Below, in pieces: positions 46,261 through 55,772 of a stretch of 64,000 bases of DNA. The stretch comes from Lepidostoma basale (lineage: Eukaryota; Arthropoda; Insecta; Trichoptera; Lepidostomatidae). The translations under genes were made by a program, and so were the position numbers. Below the pieces are notes generated by a model. The model saw only the letters and a list, made by a program, of their open reading frames with translations, had not been told where the DNA came from and made no database searches. The DNA lies in contig JAHDVF020000883.1 of the NCBI GenBank assembly GCA_022606425.2, positions 2,046,001 to 2,110,000 of the forward strand, given 5' to 3'. How positions within the stretch are numbered: position 1 is the first letter of the stretch; every line of letters begins with the position of its first letter.

Positions 46261-46650
46261 CAACAACAACAACAACAAAACCATCACGCTCTTCTCCGAC
46301 AGGATACGCAGAGAGAATGGACCGCCACAATACTCAATGGCACATCTCTCTAGCTTCCTACACATTCATATAGTCCTTCTATCATTGCCGACCTTTTAAA
46401 TTGGATTATTTTGGTTCTTGCCAAGTTTTTCTCAGTCTCCCAAGACTCCGTAATACATTCACATCATTAACCTATATTTTATTAAACATTCTTTCTTCAT
46501 CCATGCCTTTCGTGTTCCAAACCAACGTAGTGATCCTTTCATAATATTTTTTCCCCTCTACTTCCTTCCTTATATTTACATTTGAAATTATATTGTACAT
46601 CGTTTTATCACCCATACGTCTGAGGGATTTCTTCTCTACTGTATGTATTA
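46261..46650 (-). mobile_element. LINE family C variant with (GTT)n tail
   Basis: Starts with the antisense tail CAACAACAACAACAACAAAA. It continues through GAGAATGGACCGCCACAATA, GCCAAGTTTTTCTCAGTCTC and CGAACC-type WFGHME antisense to an upstream RT segment (CACCCATACGTCTGAGGGAT) near 46610-46630. It is a sister copy of 10256-10560 and extends further 5'. Confidence 0.8.
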
Positions 46651-47089
46651 ATAGATTAAATTACTTGTTTCGTATAATGTAATTTAAAAAAAAAAATTCC
46701 CGATATATCCATTTTCAAATATATTATTTTGGATGCTTTATAAAGAAATCGTGATCAGGGGGATTATCAATATGTTTCAGCGAATTTCTCATCTCATCAT
46801 TCATATCCTTTCTCGCTGTATTTGTTTACTCCTCGCCTCGCCCCCGTCCACCCGCCGATCGGCGGCTGTCGGTGAAGGAGCGGTGGTTGATTTAGTGAAG
46901 TGATTAACGAAAGGGAGATACGTTATACAGGGGACCGGACACGAGATAATAATTAAAACTGGAACCAGAGTAGAAGCTGAGCCGCTGAGACAAATGCCCC
47001 TTTCTTCATTAACACAAACAATTTATGCAAAAAGCTCCATTTTAAACAACTTTTAAAAACAAAAAGTTAATAATTAAATAAATAAATCG
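46651..47089. other. Low-repeat patch at 46780-47020
   Basis: Locally GC-rich (CCCGTCCACCCGCCGATCGG near 46844). No exon or repeat recognised. Confidence 0.35.
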
Positions 47090-47385
47090 ATTTTTTGTTT
47101 CTATAACAATGGAGTCAAACTCAATTTTAAATCATTATTACGAATGAAAACGTCTGTTTTATTTTTATGTGAAAGACATATTTCGCCTCTCTAACGCATT
47201 ATCAAATGTGGCGAAAATCAAACGCGCTGCTATTTATACACATTAGTTAAAGGCTATATAAACAGTATATATAAACAGCAGCGCGTTCGATTTTCGCTAC
47301 GCTTGTTAATGCCATATATAGGTTAAACATGTTTTCTAAATTAAATAATAGACAACAGTCGTTTTCATTCGTATTAATTAAAAAC
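47090..47385. repeat. GATAAT fold-back with an inner palindrome
   Basis: The outer arms are ATTACGAATGAAAACGTCTG and CGTTTTCATTCGTATTAATT. An inner inverted repeat of about 26 bp with two mismatches (GCGAAAATCAAACGCGCTGC at 47212 against GCAGCGCGTTCGATTTTCGC ending 47298) encloses about 36 nt. The minus-strand hammerhead-like box again reads UUGAUAAUGC. Confidence 0.7.
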
Positions 47386-47394
47386 ATTGATTTT

Positions 47395-47590
47395 TTTATA
47401 ATTATCTCCTCTTTTGACTTTATTTCGACAACTACCGATTTCAACGTGCGAGCCTGGTGAAACCGGTCGCTGTTGAATGAAAGACAAAAGCATGTGTAGT
47501 TTTTTTTTTTTTAAATAAAGTTTCAGCTTATTATTATCTAAAATTATTATCTTATTATTAGCTTCCATCTAGACATTTCAGGAAAAAACA
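47395..47590. repeat. Degenerate CCGGT fold-back copy
   Basis: GACTTTATTTCGACAACTAC on the left, GCGAGCCTGGTGAAACCGGT and CGCTGTTGAATGAAAGACAA on the right, then TTCCATCTAGACATTTCAGG as the family right end. The left arm is eroded. Confidence 0.7.
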
Positions 47591-48482
47591 CGATTTCATC
47601 TTTAAAAAATAAGATGTCGTTTATATAACTTAGTAGATGTATCTTTGTGTATTTAAAAATTTGCGAATTCGAAACAAAATAGCAACTCTTGACAACCCAC
47701 TCTTTTCCCCACAAATTCGTTATGATCTTGCGATTGATGTTCATAATTGACTAACCCTTGCAATTCTGAACGAAGACAATTTTGATTTTTAAACAGCAAA
47801 AATTGTTAAAATGTAAACAAAAAATAAACAAATAATCCTAAAGTGAAAATGATTGACAAAATAAATTGAATTTGAACCTTCGAATTTTGAACCTTTTTTA
47901 ATTTTGCGGGTTTCGTTTTTGACCGCGCATCTAGTTCTATTATATGAATCACTTGGTTAAAGAGCATTATGTTATGTGATTGCTTACTGAAAACACAAAT
48001 GACGCTTTCGGTAATGCACATTCTTGAATGTATTTAAGAAAGTATCGAGGAGTTTCGCATCCATCATTCAGCGAGACTTATCCAGATAAACGCAGTAAAT
48101 TAATTACAAGAAAAAATCGTCAAGAGTAAACGACAGTGAATATATGAATCTTTAAAAGCAGATGGCTTTTTGTCGCCGCTGTATGAATCTTCACTTAAGC
48201 CGAATACATCAGCACTCATTAACACAGGATTGGTTTTTTGCCACTTTTTTAACCACTTCGGCGAGCCTCGAATAAGGATGCCACAGCGTAAATTCTTTCT
48301 CCCTGCAGCGGCCCTCTCACATTCTACGTACACGTGGTCTGCTTTGATCACGTCATTAGAACTAACGTAATTAAGATCCGGTAGGTCGATATCTTAAGTG
48401 CAAATTGATTAAATAGGTCGTTTTAATTTCATCTGTACGTTTTTTTGTTTTCTAAAGTTACATTTAAATGTTTTTTTATGAT
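47591..48482. other. AT-rich, then low-repeat patch 47990-48390
   Basis: Opposite-strand frames at 48100-48370 overlap each other. A protein call is unsupported. Candidate non-coding conserved patch. Confidence 0.35.
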
Positions 48483-48484
48483 AA

Positions 48485-48870
48485 TCTTAAGGCGTTCACA
48501 CTGTGGAATTTCATAATGACGAATTTTTATAAATTAAAACATTGTTTTTTCCACTTTTGAGTTTATCTTTCTCGGCATGTTACGAAGGCTTACACCTTCA
48601 TCATCGGGAGAACGATTTTAACTTATTTCGTTTATATATGAAGGTGATGCTTTCGAAACATGTCAAGAAAAATAAACTCAGAAGTGGAAAAAATAGAGTT
48701 TTTCAATTCGTATTTTTTAAATGAATTATAACAATATAAATATTTGAATCCTTTTCCCGGTGATGAAGATATAAATTTTTTAAAACATGTTGAGAAAAAC
48801 AAACTCAAAAGTAGAACAAAACAGTGTGTTAATTCGTAAAATATCGTCTTTGTGGAATTCTTAGATCGTC
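48485..48870. repeat. Fold-back hammerhead repeat, GTGGAATT-terminus family
   Basis: Terminus TTAAGGCGTTCACACTGTGG, then TTTTCCACTTTTGAGTTTAT on the left and ATAAACTCAGAAGTGGAAAA on the right. A further right-arm-like unit (AACAAACTCAAAAGTAGAAC) follows at about 48795-48814. The left minus-strand motif (48574-48607) reads CCGAUGA, U, GAAGG, UGUAAG, CCUUC, GUAACAUGCC; the right plus-strand motif is at about 48634-48661. Confidence 0.75.
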
Positions 48871-48874
48871 AGTG

Positions 48875-49927
48875 TTAAAGTATCATATATCAACAACAAC
48901 AAAAAAAATGAAATGTATATTAAAATTCAGGTGACTTATACAACTGGATAAGAAAATATTACCTTAATAAATTTACAATTCAAATTCACAATTTAAAGTT
49001 TAAAAAATAAGTATTCTAACATTGAATAAAAAATATATTAAATATATAAAAAATTGGTACGAAAAAAAACAATATTATAAACTGTTAACTTATTGATACA
49101 TATTGTTTGTGAAAACATATGTCGAGATGAATACTCTCATATCAGTGTAATATGCAGTGTCTTGATTCATAAGAAAATATGTAATAATTATTAACAAATT
49201 TCACGGCTGCCTCTAAGGCAATATATTTTATCAAATATTAATGTTTTCAATAATATAATAATTATCTATAACGATGTTTGTTTTATTTACAATAATATTT
49301 TAACGTATTGTTTTTTTTTTGACAGCTTAGTATTTTCGTTTATGTGAGATAGATTAGTATTTTCATTTATGAGATATAGCAAGTGTACGCTTTTACTTGA
49401 TATTATTTTATATGTAAATAAAAAACATTTTAGCAATGGAATAGGTACTCTTACCAGCGTGGGAATAAATTAATGTGTACTCGTATATGTACAAATAAAC
49501 ATTAACGCTAATTGTAATAAATACCTTTTTTCAAAATGTATCGTGAGATGAGTACTTCAAATATTCCCGTTTTGGTATTAATGTTGCACTTGGTACTTTT
49601 AAATGGTTCTATCATTGCCACGATACTCCGCTCGCTGATTGCATAAAGAGTATATTGTAGAGCCCAACGAGCTGCGTGTTAACTGATGTTCAACAATTAA
49701 TAGCTTGTAATACTTGTTTTATCTGGGCGGGTTATCAGACTTTTTATACTACTCTATCTGCCGCTCTTTATCTTCATTATTCCAAAATACCGAAGGCAAA
49801 ATTAGTAGCCTTAATATTCTTTAATTAAATTTCCGTTATATTTGAAATGTCCGAACGGACGTAAGTAAACAGCCATTATCCAGTCTAAATCAATGAGTAT
49901 GATTGATTGTCGAAAAACATGACTTAC
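48875..49927. other. AT-rich intron-like stretch next to the zinc-finger exon
   Basis: 48875-49540 is strongly AT-rich with no recognised repeat. 49540-49927 is less so and lies just downstream of the exon in transcript sense. No further zinc-finger exon was found on the minus strand here. Confidence 0.4.
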
Positions 49928-50093
49928 CCGTGTGTAAGAAGAGGTGGTTCTTGAGATTGGTGTGCTTGGAGAATCCTCTGGAGCATATGTGACACTTGTG
50001 GGGCCAGGAGCCGCTGTGCACGTACATGTGGGATTTGAGGTCGCCGGGAGTCGGGAAGGATTTAGCGCAGAGGGTGCACTTGTGTGGTTTTTC
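49928..50093 (-). CDS. Internal exon encoding two C2H2 zinc fingers
   Basis: Part of a putative nuclear DNA-binding transcription factor. The 166-bp exon is bounded on the minus strand by an acceptor (TTGTTACAG before GAAAAACC at 50093) and a donor (ACACGG then GTAAGT, the GT at 49927-49926). It enters in phase 0 and leaves in phase 1. Finger 1 is CTLCAKSFPTPGDLKSHMYV-H and finger 2 is CHICSRGFSKHTNLKNHLFL-H, both CX2CX12HX3H. Predicted base-contact residues (-1, 2, 3, 6) are T,G,D,S and K,T,N,N. The entry EKPHKC and exit HTG are standard linkers, so more fingers are expected in neighbouring exons outside the window. The linker between the two fingers is VHSGSWPHKC, not TGEKP. No paralogue or other exon of the gene is visible. 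I cannot name the gene; a conserved developmental regulator with long introns is a reasonable guess. Confidence 0.88.
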
Positions 50094-51330
50094 CTGTAAC
50101 AATACACGCAACACATTAAAATCATTAAATACACCAAACTCGCTATCGTCCGACGTCCGCCCAAACGAATTATGCACGGTACATATTTAGGGTTCTTTAT
50201 ACATTACGTACGCATAGTTAAGACTGGCCTCAAACAATAATAAATCAAGCGACCCGCGCCGACCGATAATACTTATTAAAAATCTGTCAAATACTACCGT
50301 GAAGAATGATATTAATTGCACTAAACCCACGCGCTCGTCTACGGGTACACACCAAATAGACTATGGAGAAATTAGATCAAACGTGACTGAAAAACTTTTC
50401 CATCTAAACTACGATCGAATCGTACATATGCAAATGAAATGCAAATGTTTGAGCCCATATTCAGTAACTAAACAGACGAACATCCGAGGCCGGCCGTATT
50501 ATCATCAAAGACGCATTAACGATTTCGTCTTAAGTGTCCAGCCCGTGTTTATAGTGCCAAAGTCAAATGTGAAATTAAAACGGTAGACGACTGAGTAATC
50601 GCTCGATCAAAATAATGCTCCGTTTCGCTTGAATTTCCGCTCGCGGCGATTAACTACCTGTTTCGGGCGAACGTTACTGGAATAACGCTTCATAAGTGGC
50701 GAGCGCGGAATGCTCCGAAATAAAAGAATATATCACCGAGTCACTGGGAGCTAAAGATGCCGGTTATTTATTGAGCTAGCGTCCGAATGAAGACATTCCG
50801 GCATTCGGGTTTGTTACGCTCATTTGTACTTATCTGATGACGCTTTTAATAAAACGGTGGGAATTTTCGATTTTTCACAAGTCACACACAAGTACTATGC
50901 GTTGAAAAAGTAGTATACTATTAAAATGAAATAGGTTTATCAAAAGAAATAGCAATTAACGTCATTTTAAAGTTATCTAAAGTTATTTAACGTTATCAAT
51001 TAATTTATTAATGTTGCACAAGAATACGAAACCCATCCACACGATTGTAAAAAACGTTAATTAGTAATGGATACATTGTGAAAATATGGAGATTATGATT
51101 TTAGATATACCATACATAAGAATTACTGTTTGTTTTTCACTATTTAAATTGCATATAGATAAGCAGAGTTTAATTATTAGATTTTATAATGAATCTATCT
51201 TAAATACAGTAGCGAAAGGTTTGATTCGAGTATTACTTTAAATTTCATTGATTTATTGTCAATCAGATTACTAGTTCTATATATATCTAAATATATCTAA
51301 GGTAGTAAACCTTTATCAGAATTAAACTTT
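50094..51330. other. Low-repeat intronic flank of the exon
   Basis: 50094-50830 lacks transposons, is CpG-containing and surrounds the exon's acceptor side, as expected for constrained intron DNA. A 95-codon plus-strand frame (50299-50586) shows no domain. 50830-51330 is AT-rich. Confidence 0.45.
50428..50446 (+). promoter_or_regulatory. Paired POU octamer motifs
   Basis: Two perfect ATGCAAAT octamers at 50428-50435 and 50439-50446, same strand, starts 11 bp apart (about one helical turn), inside the repeat-poor intronic flank about 340 bp from the zinc-finger exon. Spacing and context fit a POU/Oct-type binding site. There is no functional evidence. Confidence 0.35.
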
Positions 51331-51334
51331 ATTT

Positions 51335-51445
51335 TAGCTAATTAATACGAATGAAAACGTCAGTTTTCTAGAAGTTTTATTATATGTTATGGGAATGACA
51401 TGTTTTGCCCTTCTCAGGCATTAAGAAATGTCATTTAGCGTTAAC
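51335..51445. repeat. Single arm of a GATAAT fold-back
   Basis: TTAATACGAATGAAAACGTC, TTTTCTAGAAGTTTTATTAT, GGGAATGACATGTTTTGCCC and TTCTCAGGCATTAAGAAATG. The right arm was not recognised. Confidence 0.7.
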
Positions 51446-52090
51446 AGAAAGAAATATTTAATTATGATCGAAAAAATTTAAATAATACTAAACTTTTTAA
51501 CACAAATTTGATGAAACCCTAACAAGACCATAATCTTGTCGATTCTATAAAATACAATAACACTTCTATAAAATATAAGAAGATACATCTTTTCATAAGT
51601 TTTGTTATGTGAAGTTTTAAATAATTTTGTTGTGAAAAAAAAAATTATGTAGTATTTTGGGTTTAACCGATATTATTTTTAATATATTTTTATAAAGTTT
51701 AAATATTTTTTTTTAATATATCGTTTATAGTAAACATTAAACCCATTAAAAATACACAATGCGTAACAACTTCAGTCATATGGCATCTGTAGCCAGTATC
51801 AGTACAAAGGAGTACAATTATCTGTTCTTATTATGTAACCGATACAAAAAATCAAAACGTTTCAAACATCGTGTGTAATACATATTTTTTCCTCCTGCCT
51901 TATGGGCTGACCCGTGCCCCCACAATAGCTTGGGTAAACACCTATAGCTACAGTACACAAAGTGCTTAGTTTACCTGAGTCATTATGAAACAGCTAAGTC
52001 TATATTCCACTGGGTGTTTCGCTTTTTTATACTAACTATCAAACAACATCCTATAAATCAGGGGTCGGCTAACAATGACCAGCGGACCAA
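51446..52090. other. AT-rich; possible repeat remnant
   Basis: 51893-52025 is GC-richer (GCTGACCCGTGCCCCCACAA; TCCACTGGGTGTTTCGC) and may be an unclassified retroelement UTR. No coding motif. Confidence 0.3.
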
Positions 52091-52212
52091 ACCAACTAAA
52101 GAATTTATTGAACGCTAAGACATCAACACTGTGGAATTCCATAGTATTATACTTAGAAAATTTAAAAACTTTGTTCAATCCACTATTTAATAAAACAAAT
52201 ATCAAAAAACAC

Positions 52213-52243
52213 GACATGTTTCGGAGGATACCTTCATCTTCAG
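52213..52243 (-). ncRNA. Hammerhead-like motif, core intact
   Basis: Minus strand: ACAC (stem I), CUGAAGA, U, GAAGG, UAU, CCUCC, GAAAC, AUGUC, then GUGU (stem I). Stem I pairs 4 bp, stem II 5 positions with one A-C mismatch, and stem III is the palindrome ACAUGU. All hammerhead core bases are present apart from the extra U. Confidence 0.7.
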
Positions 52244-52479
52244 GTGTAAAAATATAATATTATAAAATCTAAACAAAGATTACACTTAATTTTTTTTTTA
52301 TATAATCATCATGTATTATTATTATTTCATATTATTTATTAGTTTTTGCTGTTAAAAAATAATTGTTAGTACCTACTTATAACAAAAAGCATCGGTAAAT
52401 TTTTAAATTTGAATTATTGTATCGAATTTTAAATGCGTTTTTTATTAGTCTTTATTTAGTTTTTATTATATTATTACAC

Positions 52480-52510
52480 CTGAAGATGCGGATATCCTCC
52501 GAAACATGTC
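52480..52510 (+). ncRNA. Hammerhead-like motif, partner copy
   Basis: ACAC, CUGAAGA, UGCGGAUAUCCUCC, GAAACAUGUC, GUGU. Core and stem I are intact; stem II is weakened relative to the partner at 52213. Confidence 0.65.
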
Positions 52511-52823
52511 GTGTTATTTAATATTTTTTATTAAAGAGTGGATTAAACAAAGTTTTTTAATTTCGTAAGAATACAACTAAAGAATTTTAAAAATGTTTTC
52601 CAAGTAACGAATATGTACAATAAGTTCATATGGTATTCTTGTATTGTATGTATTTAACATTACCTACTCGTGTAATAAGATATTTTCAAGAACGAAATAT
52701 ATAAAATCGAAATACAAGTCAAAATTAACAGATGAACATTTATAATCAATTTACGATATTGAGCACTAACTTTGAAATTTGAATAGAAAAAACAGTAATC
52801 TTCAATAAATTACTTGGTCACTA

Positions 52824-52968
52824 CACATGGCATGACCAAATTAATCAAATTATAAAATGCGGCCATGTTAGAAGTCGTAAAAATCGACCTGTGTGTATGA
52901 CTCATTCTGTGAATGTGAAGGACCCTACAGAGGTTTGTCAGTAAGGGTTAATTATTGGTTGTTACAGC
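52824..52968 (+). mobile_element. LINE family C variant, 3' part
   Basis: Plus-strand peptide TWHDQINQIIKCGHVRSRKN, RPVCMTHSVNVKDPTEVCQ then a stop, ending ATTGGTTGTTACAG, the eroded (GTT)n tail. Same subfamily as 10256 and 46261. Confidence 0.78.
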
Positions 52969-53285
52969 AACACATTATGAATACACTTTGTTATGTAGGT
53001 ACATTTTTTTTAAACTGCAGATCATACTTTACTGCCTACCGGTTTCTATGATTTATTATCTTAAATTTCAATTGCTTTAGTGATTACCCAGGTAGACCGA
53101 CCAGCAAAAAATATGATCAGTGATGAATTGTTTCAATTTATATAATTAGAACCGCGTTACACATTGTCAATTTTGATTAGTATTGAGATAGTGTTGATTA
53201 TATTTGTAAAACTTTATTTATTGCTTGCAATTCTATAAATATCATCGAGCTTGCTCCATGTCGAGCAAATTCTCAATTAAATGTA

Positions 53286-53552
53286 TCACAATAGAGACGA
53301 CAATGTAAATTGTTTTCTGTGAACAGAATATGTTGGTAGAGGCGCTTACAGGACTTATGACCTGTCATTGGTTGGGTTAAGCGATCGTTTTATGTTTAAC
53401 AACATACCCCATTCCGCCCTTCTTACGACCACCACGTCTGACTAATTTTTGGAAGATGTATATATGCTACAATGTTGAGAAACACTTCACATTTTTCAGT
53501 TCAATCTACACTAGCGCCATCCATTAAGATTAATTCTCAATTGTTTACTATT
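53286..53552. repeat. Unclassified dispersed repeat, copy 1
   Basis: Shares with 59940-60255 the phrases CAATAGAGACGA, ACAGGACTTATGACCTGTCA, TTGGTTGGGTTAAGCG, TTTTTGGAAG and CACTA-GCGCCATC in the same order and spacing. ACAGGACTTATGACCTGT is itself nearly palindromic. No ORF and no tRNA-like head. Confidence 0.75.
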
Positions 53553-54689
53553 TAACCCTTAACGAAAAATGTTTGTTATCGCTGCTATAAACGAACCCAT
53601 CCGCTTTGAACTACCTCTTAAATACGTTTAAAAAGTAAAAATATACAATCGTTTCTTGTAAATAAACACGACAATGAATGTTGAATCTGTTCCTTTTTTA
53701 TTGGTGGTGTTTTCTGGTGGTGCGTCTCGAGTCCCTGCGGACCAGCGGTACGTTTTTACCGCCACATTACTCCGCGTATTGCGCCCAAAAGGACCGAAGA
53801 TTTTCGATTACCTCTGTAGGCGCCGGAACCAATCACTGTTTGGATCGAGTGTCAAACATCCTTTTTTTCTCAGAATTCAGTCATTTATCTCTATGATGAG
53901 ACGTGCCGGATAATGCTGTTTACGTTGTTCTGATAACACCCGATTATTTAGCACTCGATTGTGTGCCTATCTCACGAAGATAATTATATGATCATTTGTT
54001 TAGGAACCAATTTGAATTGAGAATTCATGATGTTCAATTGTTTATTTTATGAATATCACTTAACAACTTATTTTTTAAATTAAAATCAATATTTTGCGTA
54101 ATATTACTTTTAATATCTTGAATACAAATTGAAATTATATAATTTTTATATTTGAAATTTCCAAGAGTAAAAACTGTTTATTATTATTTTTTTTATTTAA
54201 TTAATTTTTTTTAAAACCTAATTGGGTTATATGGATACATTTTTAGATCTTACTATTAATTATGTATTGTTTCAGATTATATAAATATCCATATTTAAAC
54301 AAATAAACATAAAAATTTCACGATAAAAGTTAAGTTTTTTTCTCCCTGTTTGTCTTTCTCATTTTATTTCAATTGATTACAATGAACTTATACCATAAAA
54401 TTTCAATAACCAGCATAAATATTTTTAACCAAATCTTAAATAAACAATTTTTTAATTTTTAACTAAATCCTTTAACAAAAAAAATATTTCCACCTTTAAT
54501 AAAATATTTTATATATATTTGACGTAAACGAGAAACATGCAACATATTTTAATATAATAAATATGAAAGAATTTATATATGAGAAGGGAATTGAAGGCGA
54601 AAAAAATAACTTTAAATTACAATAGAAAAAAAGGATAAAAGAGAAATTAATAAAAAATAATACATATTGATTAATAATTATCAATAAAT
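53553..54689. other. Low-repeat patch 53660-53960, then AT-rich
   Basis: The patch has two overlapping plus-strand frames (53674-53913 and 53678-53896) in different phases, neither with a known motif, suggesting low stop density, not coding. 54000-54690 is very AT-rich. Confidence 0.35.
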
Positions 54690-54850
54690 TGAAGAGGACC
54701 AAAGAAAGCGTGATATATCAAATCGGTAAAATTCCTCTTAACCATGTACATGCATGATACGCTTTGTGAATTATATATTTTTTTTCTAAGCAAAATATAG
54801 CAGTTGGTCCTCTCTACTAACCCCTTTGGAGAAATAAGAAACGATTAGTA
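54690..54850 (+). mobile_element. Very degraded LINE family C 3' end
   Basis: GTCCTCTCTACTAACCCCTT then TGGAGAAATAAGAAACGATT and AGTAAG align by eye to the family C end (TCTTTCTGCCTGCCCCTTTG, GGAGACGGCGTGATGGTTAG). Weak. Confidence 0.35.
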
Positions 54851-54854
54851 AGCA

Positions 54855-55428
54855 AATCAAGTCGCCATTCAAGCTAGAACGAAAGTAAACATGACTGCTT
54901 AACCTCTTACAAGGTGAGACTGATATATCGATTAATTATTCACATCTAAAAGTTTTCATAATCGGTACCATCCCTAATGAGTTGTTAATCATTCGGCACA
55001 TGAATAACTGACAAATTGAATTGAATCTCTTTATACCGCTGATCTCGTATGCAGACGCGGTCCAGCCTATGATAGCGACTGGTAGCCGTATTTCAATCTG
55101 ATCCCGAGACGAAGGATGATTAATAGTTTCCCGCTCCTGTTCCCCACAATGCACCCGCGGCTCTCTGCCTACGCCTACGCTCATAATCATACGTTTTAAA
55201 ATTGCAAATATCCCACTAATGTATGCTTAATATGAAATATGGCCGCGCTCCTAGTGCACGGCTCATTGGAAATTTCAATAAATACACGCATTATTTTAAA
55301 ATTTCTCACTATCTACATGCATTTAATTAAAAGTACGAAGAACATGCATAAAAATCAATAGAACAGCATAATCAATAATTACATTTAAAGCTTAAATAAA
55401 AAACGTGTTTTTTTAAATAAAAAATGAT
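54855..55428. other. Low-repeat patch
   Basis: 54860-55290 is of mixed composition without recognised repeats. The 84-codon minus-strand frame has no motif. Confidence 0.35.
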
Positions 55429-55772
55429 GATCTTGCCACGTTTTCCTCGGTCGTCCTCTATTTCTAGTTCCATTCACATTGTTAACGTATATATTTTTTT
55501 TAACCATTCATTCTTTCCATGTGTCCAAATCACCTTAATGATATTTTTATTATTTTGTTCATAACACCATCATTCGCACCGCATTTACTTCTTATATTTT
55601 CATTCGACACTCTATCATACACAGAGTATCCACACATTCGTCTAAGAGATCTCATTGAATCTCGAGGAAAACGTGGCACGATCAAATAAATCAAATATTA
55701 AATGTCGGCCACGTGAGGAGTCAGAGAAATTGACGCGCTTGTATGAATGTTGAAGAAGCGAGAGAAATGTGT
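55429..55772. mobile_element. LINE family C copy with 5' inversion
   Basis: 55429-55657 is antisense family C, running from GATCTTGCCACGTTTTCCTC to CGTCTAAGAGATCTCATT. 55663-55772 is sense family C starting CGAGGAAAACGTGGCACGAT and ending AAGCGAGAGAAATGTG. The sense part begins at the same element position at which the antisense part's outer end lies. Inverted upstream segment first, sense downstream segment second, is the product expected from twin priming. The 3' tail is missing. Confidence 0.78.

Larger units (their letters stand above)
52107..52573. mobile_element. Fold-back hammerhead element with 14-bp target duplication
   Basis: A 467-bp element flanked by CAACTAAAGAATTT at 52093-52106 and 52574-52587. 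It starts near CATCAACACTGTGGAATTCC. The left arm (AAAAACTTTGTTCAATCCAC to TTCATCTTCAGGTGTAAAAA) mirrors the right arm (TTATTACACCTGAAGATGCG to GTGGATTAAACAAAGTTTTT). Hammerhead motifs sit near both arm centres. No ORF; non-autonomous. Confidence 0.9.

Noticed and set aside
50299..50586. 95-codon plus-strand frame beside the zinc-finger exon
   Set aside because: Opposite strand to the exon, no domain, and lies in conserved-looking intron sequence.
53674..53913. 79- and 72-codon overlapping plus-strand frames
   Set aside because: Two phases open at once over the same DNA and neither resembles a protein family.
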